Shown here in pieces: positions 17,949 to 27,120 of a stretch of DNA of 64,000 nucleotides. The position numbers were made by a program, and so were the translations under genes. Every line of letters begins with the position of its first letter. The stretch's first letter is position 1. Origin of the DNA: Burkholderia sp. Leaf177 (GTDB lineage: Bacteria; Pseudomonadota; Gammaproteobacteria; Burkholderiales; Burkholderiaceae); assembly GCF_001424345.1 (NCBI RefSeq), contig NZ_LMPF01000021.1, positions 346,635 to 410,634 of the forward strand, read 5' to 3'. The notes below the pieces were generated by a model. It searched no databases. It was given only the letters and a program-made list of their open reading frames with translations, and was not told the DNA's origin.

Positions 17949-18625
17949 CAGTCGTCGTCTCGTGTGTCGATCACGTAGCCCACACCGCGTACGGTGCTGA
18001 TCAGCTTCACTTCGAATTCTTCGTCGATCTTCACGCGCAGGCGGCGTATCGCCACTTCCACGACGTTGGTGTCACTGTCGAAATTCATGTCCCACACATA
18101 CGATGCAATCTGCGTGCGGCTCATCACCTCGCCCTTTTTTCGCGCGAGCAATTGCAGCAGCGCAAATTCACGAGGCGTCAGTTCGATGCGCTTGCCCGCC
18201 CGTCGCACCTTGCGCCGCGTGACATCGATCTCGAGGTCGGCAACGGTAATGACGTCGCTTTCGCGAGGCGGTCCGCGCCGCGCGAGCGTGCGCACGCGAG
18301 CGAGTAATTCCACGAACGCGAATGGCTTGACGAGATAATCGTCGCCACCCAATTCGAGTCCGCGAACGCGGTCGCTGACGTCGTCGCGCGCGGTCAAAAA
18401 CAGCACAGGCGTGGCTTTCAAGGCCCGCAGGTTCTTCAGTACGGCCCATCCGTCCATGGTCGGCAACATCACGTCCAGGACGATGACATCGTAATCTTCC
18501 TCTCGTGCAAGGATCAGGCCTTCGGCTCCGTCCGCCGCGGTATCCACGGAGTAACCAGCTTCTTCGAGGCCCTTCTTGATATACGCGAGCGCTTTCTGCT
18601 CGTCTTCAATAACCAGGATCCTCAT
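17948..18625 (-). CDS. OmpR-family response regulator (CusR/IrlR-like)
   Basis: A 225-residue regulator with a receiver domain (acidic ED at 8-9, phospho-acceptor Asp51 in VIVLDVMLP, Lys in KPFAF) and a winged-helix output domain ([22 protein letters not shown] ... [13 protein letters not shown] ... TVRGVGYVI). The sequence [24 protein letters not shown] is typical of the heavy-metal regulator subgroup. The ATG at 18625 begins the usual MRILVIEDE; a start seven codons earlier is also open. It is coupled to the kinase by TGATG. An 18-bp near-palindrome 63 bp upstream may be its autoregulatory site. Confidence 0.9.
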   Translation of the reverse strand: MRILVIEDEQKALAYIKKGLEEAGYSVDTAADGAEGLILAREEDYDVIVLDVMLPTMDGWAVLKNLRALKATPVLFLTARDDVSDRVRGLELGGDDYLVKPFAFVELLARVRTLARRGPPRESDVITVADLEIDVTRRKVRRAGKRIELTPREFALLQLLARKKGEVMSRTQIASYVWDMNFDSDTNVVEVAIRRLRVKIDEEFEVKLISTVRGVGYVIDTRDDD

Positions 18626-18687
18626 GTTTTCGCCTCGGCGCCGCATTGATTGATTTCAACGATATTACGCCAGTCGTTCAGGATCGC

Positions 18688-18705
18688 GATTACGAAGTCG
18701 TTATC
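18688..18705. promoter_or_regulatory. 18-bp near-palindrome, copy B (probable regulator operator)
   Basis: GATTACGAAGTCGTTATC, 63 bp upstream of the response regulator start and differing from copy A by one base. The position suits autoregulation by the OmpR-type protein. Confidence 0.5.
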
Positions 18706-18757
18706 GGCGGATCGGAGACTGGATGGACCGGCACGACGCATATATGCAGGCATCAGT

Positions 18758-19039
18758 TCAATCGGCGTGCGTGCTGGACATCGTGCTGCTGTCGGTCGTG
18801 GTGTTGACCGCACCGCCGTACGCCATGTTCGATTGAGCTTGCAACCTGGCCTCGGCAGCCTGGATATCGTCCGGATAGTGCAGACCCTTTTGCTGCGGAT
18901 GGTAACCAGCGTTTTCGATTTGTACGAGTTCGGCCTTCACCTGGGCGCGCGTGACCGGGCCATTGCTGCCTTGTGCAAACGTCAAGGCGGGAGCGGCAAG
19001 TACTGCTGCCATCAGGATTGTCTGGATTGTGCGTTTCAT
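18758..19039 (-). CDS. DUF4148 family secreted protein
   Basis: A 93-residue protein with a signal peptide (residues 1-22, ending TFAQG) and the DUF4148 core VTRAQVKAELVQIENAGYHP followed by YPDDIQAAEARLQAQ. DUF4148 proteins are small periplasmic proteins, abundant in Burkholderia, with no defined function. A GAGG site precedes the ATG at 19039. It lies between the two-component genes and the divergent RND pump operon, a typical location for this family, and may share their regulation. Confidence 0.88.
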   Translation of the reverse strand: MKRTIQTILMAAVLAAPALTFAQGSNGPVTRAQVKAELVQIENAGYHPQQKGLHYPDDIQAAEARLQAQSNMAYGGAVNTTTDSSTMSSTHAD

Positions 19040-19133
19040 GATTGATGCCTCTTGAATGTCGGTTGCGGCTTCTCGTCTTGAGACAGCCTGAATGCATTGT
19101 GCGAGGCGGACAGTGACAGCGAGCCGACCATTT

Positions 19134-19151
19134 CATTACAAGATTGATAAC
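19134..19151. promoter_or_regulatory. Degenerate copy of the 18-bp motif in the DUF4148/RND divergent promoter
   Basis: CATTACAAGATTGATAAC matches copies A and B at about 12 of 18 positions and keeps the ATTAC half-site and spacing. It lies between the divergent DUF4148 gene and the RND permease gene, where a shared regulator site would be expected. Confidence 0.3.
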
Positions 19152-19315
19152 TAATGGAGCCACTCGCGAAACCTCATGAACATTCGGTCCTGATCGTTTT
19201 TCCCACATGTCGTATTTGTAATTTTCCCGACGGTATCCGGTAAAGGCGGGTCGGCGACACTCGGTCTTCAAGAAGCCAGGCTGCATTGTTGCGGCTCACC
19301 GTACAGGAAACCGAT

Positions 19316-22300
19316 ATGTGGATTGTTCGACTCGCCCTTAACCGGCCTTATACGTTTATTGTCCTTGCGATCCTTCTGTTTATCCTGGGTCCGCTTGCGA
19401 TCATCCGTACGCCGGTTGATATTTTTCCGAACATCAATATTCCCGTCGTCAGCATTGTCTGGTCGTTCAACGGCTTTTCGGCGGAGGACATGGCGCACCG
19501 GATTACATCGAACTATGAACGCGCGCTGACTTCAGACGTCGAGGATATAGAGCACGTCGAATCGCAATCGCTCAACGGTGTTGCCGTGGTGAAAGTGTTC
19601 TTTCATCCCGGCGCCGACATCAACCGCGCAATCGCCGAAGCCGTTTCCAATTCCGCCTCCATCCTGCGCGTGCTGCCGCCGGGAACCCTGCCGCCGAACA
19701 TCATTACCTACAACGCGTCGACAGTCCCGATCCTGCAACTCGGTCTCTCAAGTAAATCGCTGCCCGAGCAAAGCCTGTACGACATCGGCAACAGCTTTAT
19801 CCGCACCCAGCTCGCGACGGTGCAAGGCGCAGCCGTGCCCTTGCCTTTTGGCGGCAAGGTCCGGCAGATCATGGTGGACATCAATTCGCGCGCGCTACAA
19901 GCAAAAGGGCTTTCTCCACTCGACGTGGTCAACGCGGTCAACACGCAGAACCTGATCCTGCCGGGCGGCACGGCGAAGATCGGAACGCGCGAGTACAACG
20001 TGCAGATGAACGGCAGCACGGCAAGCGTCGCGGCGCTGAACAACCTGCCCATCAAGACTGTCAACGGCGGCGTGGTGTACGTGCGCGATGTCGCACAGGT
20101 GCGCGACGGCTATGCGCCGCAAACAAACATTGTGCGCAGCAATGGTTCGCGCGCGGCGCTGCTGGAAGTGGAAAAGACCGGAAGCACGTCGACGCTGACC
20201 ATCATCAGCCAGATCAAGGCGATGCTGCCGAGCATTACAGCCGGCCTGCCGAAATCACTCGTGGTCACGCCGCTCGGCGACCAATCGGTGTTCGTGAAGT
20301 CGGCTATCACCGGTGTGGTTCGTGAAGCCCTCATTGCAGCGTGCCTGACCGCGCTGATGATCCTGCTGTTTCTCGGCAGCTGGCGCGCAACGCTGATCAT
20401 CGCGGTGACCATTCCGCTGGCTGTGCTGACCTCGCTCATTGGTCTTTCCATTCTTGGCGAGACCATCAATATCATGACGCTCGGCGGTCTCGCGCTCGCA
20501 GTGGGCATTCTGGTGGATGACGCAACTGTCGCCATCGAAAATATCACTCATCACCTCGAAAACGGCGCGCCGTTGCACGATGCAATCTTGAACGGCTCTG
20601 GCGAGATTGCCGTACCGACCTTTGTGTCGACACTCTCGATCTGCATTGTGTTCGTGCCGATGTTCCTGCTGACCGGCGTGGCGAAGTATCTGTTCGTGCC
20701 CATGGCCGAAGCGGTCGTGTTCGCGATGATCGCGTCGTACTTCTTTTCGCGCACGCTCATTCCGACCCTTGCGATGTACCTGATGAAGGCGCGCTCGATC
20801 GAGCACGAAACGACCCACGGCCGCTTCGGTTTTCTGGTCCGTTTTCAAGCCGCTTTCGAGCGCCGCTTTGAACAGTTTCGCGGCGGTTACAAGCGCATGC
20901 TGGAGCGCGCAATCGAGCGTCGCCGTCTGTTCCTGCCCATCTTCATGCTCGTATGCGTGGGCTCGCTTGCCTTGCTCCCGTTCACTGGACAGGATTTTTT
21001 CCCGACAGTCGATGCCGGCGAAATCCGTCTTCACATGCGTGCGCCGACAGGCACGCGGATCGAACAAACCGCGCGCATGGCGGACGAAGTCGAAGCCAAA
21101 ATCAATACGGTGGTCCCGAAGTCCGAACAGGCCGCGTTGCTCGACAACATCGGCGTGCCCGTCAGCGGGATCAACTTGACATATGCGTCGTCGGGACCGA
21201 TTGGTTCGGAAGATGCCGACATCATGGTGTCGCTCAAACCCGGTCACAAGCCGACAGCCGACTACGTGACGAAGCTCCGCAATACGCTCACGGACACCTT
21301 TCCTGGCGTCACGTTCGCTTTCCTGCCGGCCGACATCGTGAGCCAGATCCTGAACTTCGGGTTGCCGGCGCCTATCGATATCCAGATTGTCGGTGCAAAG
21401 CTCAACGAGAATCGCGCGGTCGCGAACGACCTGCTCGCGAAGTTGCGCGGCGTTCGCGGTCTCGTCGATGCCCGCATCCAGCAACCAGGCGACGAGCCGG
21501 CAATCAACCTCGACGTCGATCGCACCAAGGCATTGCAAGCCGGGCTGACACAGCACGACGTCGCGCAGAACCTGCTGATTGCGCTCTCGGGCAGTTCACA
21601 AACAACGCCGAATTTCTGGCTGGATCCAAAGAACGGCGTCAGCTATCCGTTAATGGCCGAGGTCCCGCAATACGATATCCATTCGCTTCAGACACTCGCC
21701 AACCTGCCGTTGACGAAGGCTGCCAACTCGACCGCACCGCAGAACATCCTGGGATCGCTCGCGACAATGTCGCGCGTTTCGCAGCAAGCCGTGGTCTCGC
21801 ACTACAACGTGCAGCCCGTGCTCGACATCTACGCATCCGCGCAAGGGCGCGATCTCGCCGGCGTGGCGGCGGACGTCACCACGCTCGTGGATCAGGCAAA
21901 GGCGAAGCTGCCCGCGGGATCGTCGATCGTGATTCGTGGTCAGGTGCAGTCGATGCATGACTCGTTCACGGGCCTCGGCATGGGACTCGCATTTGCCGTC
22001 GTGCTCGTTTATTTGCTGATGGTCGTCAACTTCCAGTCCTGGCTCGACCCGCTGATCATCATCAGCGGCCTGCCCGCGTCGCTTGCAGGCATAGCGTGGA
22101 TGCTGTTTGCCAGTCACACCACGCTTAGCGTGCCGGCGTTGACGGGAACCATCTTGTGTATTGGTATTGCCACCGCGAACAGCATCCTGGTCATCAACAC
22201 TGCTCGCGAGATGCTGCAAGGCGGCGCGCCACCTTTAAAGGTTGCGCTCGAAGCGGGTTTCAGCCGTTTCCGGCCGGTGCTGATGACAGCGCTTGCCATG

Positions 22301-22525
22301 CTTATCGGCATGTTGCCGATGGCGCTCGGACTCGGCGACGGCGGCGAGCAGAACGCGCCTTTGGGTCGTGCTGTCATTGGCGGCCTGGCAATCGGTACGG
22401 TCTCGACGCTGCTATTCGTGCCGGTGGTCTTCGGCATGGTCCACGCGTGGCGCGAACGGCGCGACGAGAAACGCAACGACAGCCCGGTGAAAGCAAACGT
22501 CCCGGCGCCCCGCCTCAATCATTAA
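19316..22525 (+). CDS. RND efflux pump permease (HAE-1-like)
   Basis: A 1069-residue inner-membrane transporter with the duplicated RND plan: TM1 (about 12-30), a first large periplasmic loop, TM2-TM6 at about 330-500, a second loop, and TM8-TM12 at about 860-1030. TM4 carries the proton-relay pair in GILVDDATVAIEN (Asp-Asp), as in AcrB-type multidrug exporters. Metal exporters of the CusA/CzcA type differ here. The start at 19316 (MWIVRLALNRPYTF) has a GGAAA site and is preferred over an ATG ten codons earlier. It is the first gene of the permease-adaptor-outer-membrane-factor operon. Natural substrates are unknown. Confidence 0.9.
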   Translation: MWIVRLALNRPYTFIVLAILLFILGPLAIIRTPVDIFPNINIPVVSIVWSFNGFSAEDMAHRITSNYERALTSDVEDIEHVESQSLNGVAVVKVFFHPGADINRAIAEAVSNSASILRVLPPGTLPPNIITYNASTVPILQLGLSSKSLPEQSLYDIGNSFIRTQLATVQGAAVPLPFGGKVRQIMVDINSRALQAKGLSPLDVVNAVNTQNLILPGGTAKIGTREYNVQMNGSTASVAALNNLPIKTVNGGVVYVRDVAQVRDGYAPQTNIVRSNGSRAALLEVEKTGSTSTLTIISQIKAMLPSITAGLPKSLVVTPLGDQSVFVKSAITGVVREALIAACLTALMILLFLGSWRATLIIAVTIPLAVLTSLIGLSILGETINIMTLGGLALAVGILVDDATVAIENITHHLENGAPLHDAILNGSGEIAVPTFVSTLSICIVFVPMFLLTGVAKYLFVPMAEAVVFAMIASYFFSRTLIPTLAMYLMKARSIEHETTHGRFGFLVRFQAAFERRFEQFRGGYKRMLERAIERRRLFLPIFMLVCVGSLALLPFTGQDFFPTVDAGEIRLHMRAPTGTRIEQTARMADEVEAKINTVVPKSEQAALLDNIGVPVSGINLTYASSGPIGSEDADIMVSLKPGHKPTADYVTKLRNTLTDTFPGVTFAFLPADIVSQILNFGLPAPIDIQIVGAKLNENRAVANDLLAKLRGVRGLVDARIQQPGDEPAINLDVDRTKALQAGLTQHDVAQNLLIALSGSSQTTPNFWLDPKNGVSYPLMAEVPQYDIHSLQTLANLPLTKAANSTAPQNILGSLATMSRVSQQAVVSHYNVQPVLDIYASAQGRDLAGVAADVTTLVDQAKAKLPAGSSIVIRGQVQSMHDSFTGLGMGLAFAVVLVYLLMVVNFQSWLDPLIIISGLPASLAGIAWMLFASHTTLSVPALTGTILCIGIATANSILVINTAREMLQGGAPPLKVALEAGFSRFRPVLMTALAMLIGMLPMALGLGDGGEQNAPLGRAVIGGLAIGTVSTLLFVPVVFGMVHAWRERRDEKRNDSPVKANVPAPRLNH

Positions 22526-22582
22526 TCAATATCACTAACCAATCCGCACTATTCCGCAAAAACCTGCAAACAAGGCATTTTA

Positions 22583-23773
22583 ATGAACCCGCATTCCGAT
22601 CCACCCAAGTCTGATGTCGCGCCGAACGATCGGGCCCGGCGCCGGTATGTCTTGCCCATTGCACTGACTGTGGCCGCTGCCGCGCTGCTGATCCTGGGTA
22701 TCGTGCCCCGGCTGCACGCAAGCACGGCGCTGACCGCGCAAACCAGCGCACAGAGCGCCCTGGTCGTATCGGTGATCAAGCCGAGCGTCGCGCCCACGCA
22801 GCAAGAGCTGCTGCTGCCCGGGTCCGTCACGCCGTTCGCCGACGCCGCGATCTATGCGCGCACCAGCGGTCACGTTCAACACTGGACGCGCGACATTGGC
22901 GCCAAGGTCTCGGCGGGCGAGACGCTGGCAGTCATCCAGACACCGGAACTCGATGCGCAACTCGCGCAAGCGCGCGCGGATCAGGCCACCGCGCAGGCGA
23001 ACTTCGCTTACGCCGATGCGACCGCGAAACGCTGGGAACAGATGCTGACCACGCAGTCGGTATCGCAGCAGGACGCGGAGACCAAAAGCAGCGACCGTGA
23101 TGCCAAGCGCGCGATGCTGCAATCTGCGATTGCCAACGTGAAACGGCTGTCGGAACTGGTCTCGTACGAGAAGGTGACCGCGCCGTTCAGTGGCGTCATC
23201 ACCGCGCGCAACGTGGACGTAGGCGCGCTCGTCAGCGCGGGCAGCACGCCGGGACTGGGAAGCAACACGGGTGAGCTTTTTCATGTACAGCAGACCGACA
23301 CATTGCGCGTTTTTGTCGATGTCCCGCAAAACGATGCACCGTATGTCACGTCCGGCACAGCGGTTTATCTGAGCGTGCAGCAGTTCCCGGGAAAACGCTT
23401 TGCGGCGAAGGTTGCGCGCGATACGGGTTCTATCGATCCGGTCAGCCGCACGCTGCGTGTGGAAGTCGATGTCGACAACCGCGACGGTGCGCTGATGCCG
23501 GGCGCCTACGCACAAGTTCATCTCGCGCTCGAAAACCCGCATCCTGCGCTCGACCTGCCCGTCAGCGCGCTGCTCTTCCGGCCCGATGGTGTCACCGTCG
23601 CCGTGGTCGATGCAACCGGCGAGACGGCGCTCAAATCGGTCGGCATTGGTCGCGATTTCGGCACGAGCATCGAGGTCACCACGGGCTTGAGCACTACCGA
23701 TCGCGTGATCAACAATCCAGGCGATGCAATCAGCGCGGGTCAAGTCGTGCGCATTGCGCCAAACGCGTCGTGA
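22583..23773 (+). CDS. RND efflux periplasmic adaptor (membrane fusion protein)
   Basis: A 396-residue adaptor anchored by an N-terminal helix (about 20-42). Lipoyl-type half-motifs (TSGHVQHWTRDIGAKVSAGE and SYEKVTAPFSGVITARNVDV) flank an alpha-helical hairpin (about 130-190), followed by beta-barrel and membrane-proximal domains. An AAGG site lies eight bases before the ATG. It bridges the upstream permease and the downstream outer-membrane factor. It begins 57 bp after the permease stop, and its stop overlaps a possible GTG start of the next gene. Confidence 0.9.
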   Translation: MNPHSDPPKSDVAPNDRARRRYVLPIALTVAAAALLILGIVPRLHASTALTAQTSAQSALVVSVIKPSVAPTQQELLLPGSVTPFADAAIYARTSGHVQHWTRDIGAKVSAGETLAVIQTPELDAQLAQARADQATAQANFAYADATAKRWEQMLTTQSVSQQDAETKSSDRDAKRAMLQSAIANVKRLSELVSYEKVTAPFSGVITARNVDVGALVSAGSTPGLGSNTGELFHVQQTDTLRVFVDVPQNDAPYVTSGTAVYLSVQQFPGKRFAAKVARDTGSIDPVSRTLRVEVDVDNRDGALMPGAYAQVHLALENPHPALDLPVSALLFRPDGVTVAVVDATGETALKSVGIGRDFGTSIEVTTGLSTTDRVINNPGDAISAGQVVRIAPNAS

Positions 23774-23784
23774 AGGTCCGGACC

Positions 23785-25233
23785 ATGTCACTTTCACGAG
23801 TTTCACAACTTTCACGCCGGTTCAGTTGCCTGGCGCTCGCCGCGCTGACCGCCTGCTCGACCATACCGGCCTACACCCAACCGGACGTCTCCATGCCGGC
23901 CCATTATGCAAACGTTCCGGGTTGGACCGTTGCTTCGCCGGAAGACGCGGCGTCGCGCGGTCAATGGTGGACTGTCTTCCACGACCCGGATCTCGACCGT
24001 CTGGAATCGCGCGTGAACGTGTCGAATCAGACCGTAAAAAAGGCTGTCGCGCAGCTTGAGCAGGCCCGCGCGGTCGTCACGTTCCAGCGCGCAGGGTTTT
24101 TCCCGACCGTTACCGCAAATGCTTCACAGCAACGCTACCGGACATCGCAGAATCTCGTGGGCAAGGCGCTTGCGGGCAAAACGATTCCCGATTATTCAGC
24201 AGGACTTACGGCGAGCTGGGAGCCCGACTTGTTCGGCCGAGTCAAGGATGCCACGGTAAACGCCCAGGCAAATGCCGACGCAAGCAATGCGGATCTCGAA
24301 GCCGTGCGCCTTTCGGTAGCAAGCGATATTGCGACCGATTATTTCGATCTTCGCGCGCTCGATACCCAGAAAAAGCTGCTCGACGATACCGTCACCGCAT
24401 ACGCCGCCGCATTGATGTTGTTACAGCAACAACTGACCGATGGCGCTATCGACGCCTCCGCTGTGGCGCAAGCGCAAACGCAGCTTGAAAGCACCCGCAC
24501 GCAGGCTACGGATATTTCGGTGCAGCGCAGCCAGCTCGAACATGCGATTGCAACGCTCGTTGGAGAATCCGCATCGACATTTTCGATCGTGCCCGTCGAG
24601 CGAACGTTCACGCTACCGGACATACCGCCTGGCGTGCCGTCGCAACTTCTTGAGCGCCGTCCAGACATTGCCGCAGCCGAGCGCCGGGTCGTCGCGGCCA
24701 ATGCGCAGATTGGCGAGGCGCATGCCGCTTACTTTCCCGATCTGGTGTTGTCGGCGAGTGCAGGTCTCGAGAGTTCCTTCTTTGCGCCGTGGCTGACCGC
24801 GCCGAGTCTTTTCTGGGCGCTCGGTCCGCAGCTAGTCGGCACACTGTTCGACGGCGGGCGGCACAAGGCCACGCTCGATCAGGCGAACGCGCAATACGAT
24901 GGCGCGGTGGCGGATTATCGGCAGTCCGTACTGATATCGTTCCAGCAAGTCGAGGACGGTCTTGCCGCATTGAATGCGTTGCAGGACGAAGCGCTCAGTC
25001 AGGAACGCGCAACGTCTGCCGCCATCCTCGCTCTGAAGCTCACAACGAACCGCTTCCAAGCGGGCGCCGTCAGCTATCTGGATGTGGTGACGGCGCAGAC
25101 CATTGCGTTGAATAACCAGCGTGCACGCGAGCAGATCGACGCACGCCGGCTCGACGCAAGCGTCAGCCTGATCCGCGCGTTAGGTGGCACCTGGCAAACC
25201 TCCGAATCGCCAATGACGGGTCGTAAAGGCTGA
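23785..25233 (+). CDS. Outer-membrane efflux lipoprotein (NodT/OprM family)
   Basis: From the ATG at 23785 (GAAGG site eight bases upstream) the protein has 482 residues. It has a lipoprotein signal with lipobox L-T-A-C and two OEP domain repeats with the typical long helices. Diagnostic pieces are WWTVFHDPDLDRLESRV, SWEPDLFGRVKDATVNAQAN, LLERRPDIAAAERRVVAANAQIG and the C-terminal TNRFQAGAVSYLDVVTAQ. It is the TolC-like exit duct of the pump. An alternative GTG at 23770 overlaps the adaptor stop (GTGA) and would add five residues. Confidence 0.9.
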   Translation: MSLSRVSQLSRRFSCLALAALTACSTIPAYTQPDVSMPAHYANVPGWTVASPEDAASRGQWWTVFHDPDLDRLESRVNVSNQTVKKAVAQLEQARAVVTFQRAGFFPTVTANASQQRYRTSQNLVGKALAGKTIPDYSAGLTASWEPDLFGRVKDATVNAQANADASNADLEAVRLSVASDIATDYFDLRALDTQKKLLDDTVTAYAAALMLLQQQLTDGAIDASAVAQAQTQLESTRTQATDISVQRSQLEHAIATLVGESASTFSIVPVERTFTLPDIPPGVPSQLLERRPDIAAAERRVVAANAQIGEAHAAYFPDLVLSASAGLESSFFAPWLTAPSLFWALGPQLVGTLFDGGRHKATLDQANAQYDGAVADYRQSVLISFQQVEDGLAALNALQDEALSQERATSAAILALKLTTNRFQAGAVSYLDVVTAQTIALNNQRAREQIDARRLDASVSLIRALGGTWQTSESPMTGRKG

Positions 25234-25248
25234 CGCTTCCTGCTACGG

Positions 25249-26127
25249 TCACTTTGCCAGAGCGGCGATCTGCCTGAGGCGCCGCGCCAGCGCCTTGGAA
25301 ACCACGGGCGGCTTGCTGCCTTCGCCTGCACTTGCCGCCGCTTCGCTCTCCCGCAAAAACATGACGACTTCACGGGCAACCGTCTCGCGTTCGTTATCCG
25401 ATGTGATCATGTGATACGAGTCGTCGAGATAGATCGCGCGCAGAAAAGTCGACGCCACATGCGAACTGACAAATCGGGCGTTGGTGGGACTGGAGGTTTC
25501 ATCGTCGATAGCATGGACGATGAGGCAGTCCATACGCACGTCCTGCAGATCCCGGCGAACCTTCCGCGCGAGCCGGCTCGCTTCGTGCAACGCGGGCAGC
25601 GAGATGGTCGCGGGTCCGACTTCGCTGAGATCGCCTTTGAGCATCGCGCGCGCGACTTTCGAACGCAACGCCTCGTTGCGAAGGCCAAAAGGCGCCTGCT
25701 CGCGATACCGCCATCGGCTACGCAACGGCGTGAAATAAGCCCAGCCCAGTAAAAACCGGTACCACGGAATGGCCCAGCCGTCGTAGTCGAGCGTGACGGA
25801 AAGCAAGATCACGGATTGCGCCGATGGCCGCTTGACGGCCAAAGCCAGCGCAAGCGCTGCGCCAATGGACAAGCCGCACACGGACACGTGCGCGTAACGG
25901 CGGCTCAATGCATCGAATTCTTCGACGGCGGCGGCTACCCAGGCTTCCATGCGCTGCTCTATGGTCCCGGCGCTATAGCCCGAAAGCACGGGCGCGGCCA
26001 CGGTAAAACCTTCGCGATGCAGTGCGCGCGCGAGGAATCGCATTTCCAGCGGTGAGCTCGATAACCCGTGCAGCAGGAGGACCGAGTGGTCCCCGCCTTC
26101 GAGCGAGAGCGGTTTGCCTTCGATCAA
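25249..26127 (-). CDS. Alpha/beta hydrolase, carboxylesterase/lipase-like
   Basis: From a TTG at 26127 the protein has 292 residues. It shows the oxyanion HGLSSSP (about 20-26), the nucleophile elbow GLSIGAA (Ser about 86), an Asp in AIDDETSSPTN and a late His in DDSYHMITSD, giving a full Ser-Asp-His triad as in Est30/monoacylglycerol-lipase-type enzymes. The TTG overlaps the stop of the upstream DUF4118 gene (TTGA) and has GGGGAG five bases before it, so coupling is likely; a TTG at 26193 is the alternative. It is convergent with the efflux operon. Substrate unknown. Confidence 0.78.
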   Translation of the reverse strand: MIEGKPLSLEGGDHSVLLLHGLSSSPLEMRFLARALHREGFTVAAPVLSGYSAGTIEQRMEAWVAAAVEEFDALSRRYAHVSVCGLSIGAALALALAVKRPSAQSVILLSVTLDYDGWAIPWYRFLLGWAYFTPLRSRWRYREQAPFGLRNEALRSKVARAMLKGDLSEVGPATISLPALHEASRLARKVRRDLQDVRMDCLIVHAIDDETSSPTNARFVSSHVASTFLRAIYLDDSYHMITSDNERETVAREVVMFLRESEAAASAGEGSKPPVVSKALARRLRQIAALAK

Positions 26128-26924
26128 ACCGGCTCCCCGACGCGGCAGACGATGAAATCGCCGACATGCGTATTGAAACGCTCGCACACGCAATCGACTA
26201 CTTTCTCGACTCCGCCTGCCGCCGCCAGATGCACGCGATACGTGCCTGCGTGGGAGATCGCGCCGAGCCGCCGTGCATCTTCAGCGGCGACTTTCTCGTA
26301 CAGGAATCCTGGTGCGATAGCGGTGGGCGCGTCCGGATCTGCCTGGTTGATGACAGGCGCCGCGCCGTGCTTTCGATCAAGCGCCTTGATCAATACGATG
26401 TCGTGGTGGTAATGCGGCAAGTGGCGCAACAGCCGGTGTGTTTCGTCGTTTCCACGACTTGCGATGGCGCGCTCGTTATCCAGTCGCAGCAGCATTTCAT
26501 AGCGTGACTGAGACACCTGCCCCAGAAGCTCTGCCCGAAATTGAGCACGCCGCAGACGCTCGATCAAACAAATGACGAGGATTGTGACAACGGGATAGGA
26601 AATGATCAATGCGAGATCGGATTGATCGAGGACGCTCACTTGACCATAGGGCGGTACGAACAGATAGTCGGCAATGCCGAGCCCCAACGCCATCACCATG
26701 AATGCGGGAACAATGCCAAACCAGTATTCGATCAAAGCCGCCGCAATGCAGAAGGCGGTGCCCGGCATGATCGGTCCGACTAACGGGTGGATCAACCAGC
26801 GTACGGCACTGGCAACCGCAAGCGCGATTACCGAGTAGACCCAGGGTGACGCGCCCCGAGGCGCCCAGCGCCCAGCGTTTCTTATTCTCATGATGAGACG
26901 TATGGGTTGCACTTTCACCGGCAT
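26124..26924 (-). CDS. Stand-alone DUF4118 (KdpD-type membrane sensor domain) protein
   Basis: The 266-residue protein starts with a four-helix DUF4118 module (about 25-130), the membrane domain normally found inside KdpD; the phrase DYLFVPPYG matches DFFFVPPQL in the KdpD of this same window. A helical segment follows (RLRRAQFRAELLGQVSQSRYEMLLRLDNE), then a hydrophilic C-terminal domain with several His and Cys residues (HLPHYHHD, VVDCVCERFNTH). No histidine kinase, GGDEF or other output domain is visible. It overlaps the downstream hydrolase start by four bases. It may be a sensor or partner protein rather than a complete signalling enzyme. Confidence 0.7.
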   Translation of the reverse strand: MPVKVQPIRLIMRIRNAGRWAPRGASPWVYSVIALAVASAVRWLIHPLVGPIMPGTAFCIAAALIEYWFGIVPAFMVMALGLGIADYLFVPPYGQVSVLDQSDLALIISYPVVTILVICLIERLRRAQFRAELLGQVSQSRYEMLLRLDNERAIASRGNDETHRLLRHLPHYHHDIVLIKALDRKHGAAPVINQADPDAPTAIAPGFLYEKVAAEDARRLGAISHAGTYRVHLAAAGGVEKVVDCVCERFNTHVGDFIVCRVGEPV

Positions 26925-27120
26925 TGGGAGGTGAAAACGCGTGGTGAAACAGAGCCCGCTTCAGCTACGGATATCCGTCGAAATTTCGATCGAGCGTAAC
27001 GCGCCCTTGCTTAAGGGATGCTTATGCGGCCAGCGCATCTCGAATCCGCGTATGCCAGAGGTGATTGAACAGCAAGGCGGCGTTGCCGGTCGCCCCATGT
27101 CGGCGCAACTCCTGCAGAAA

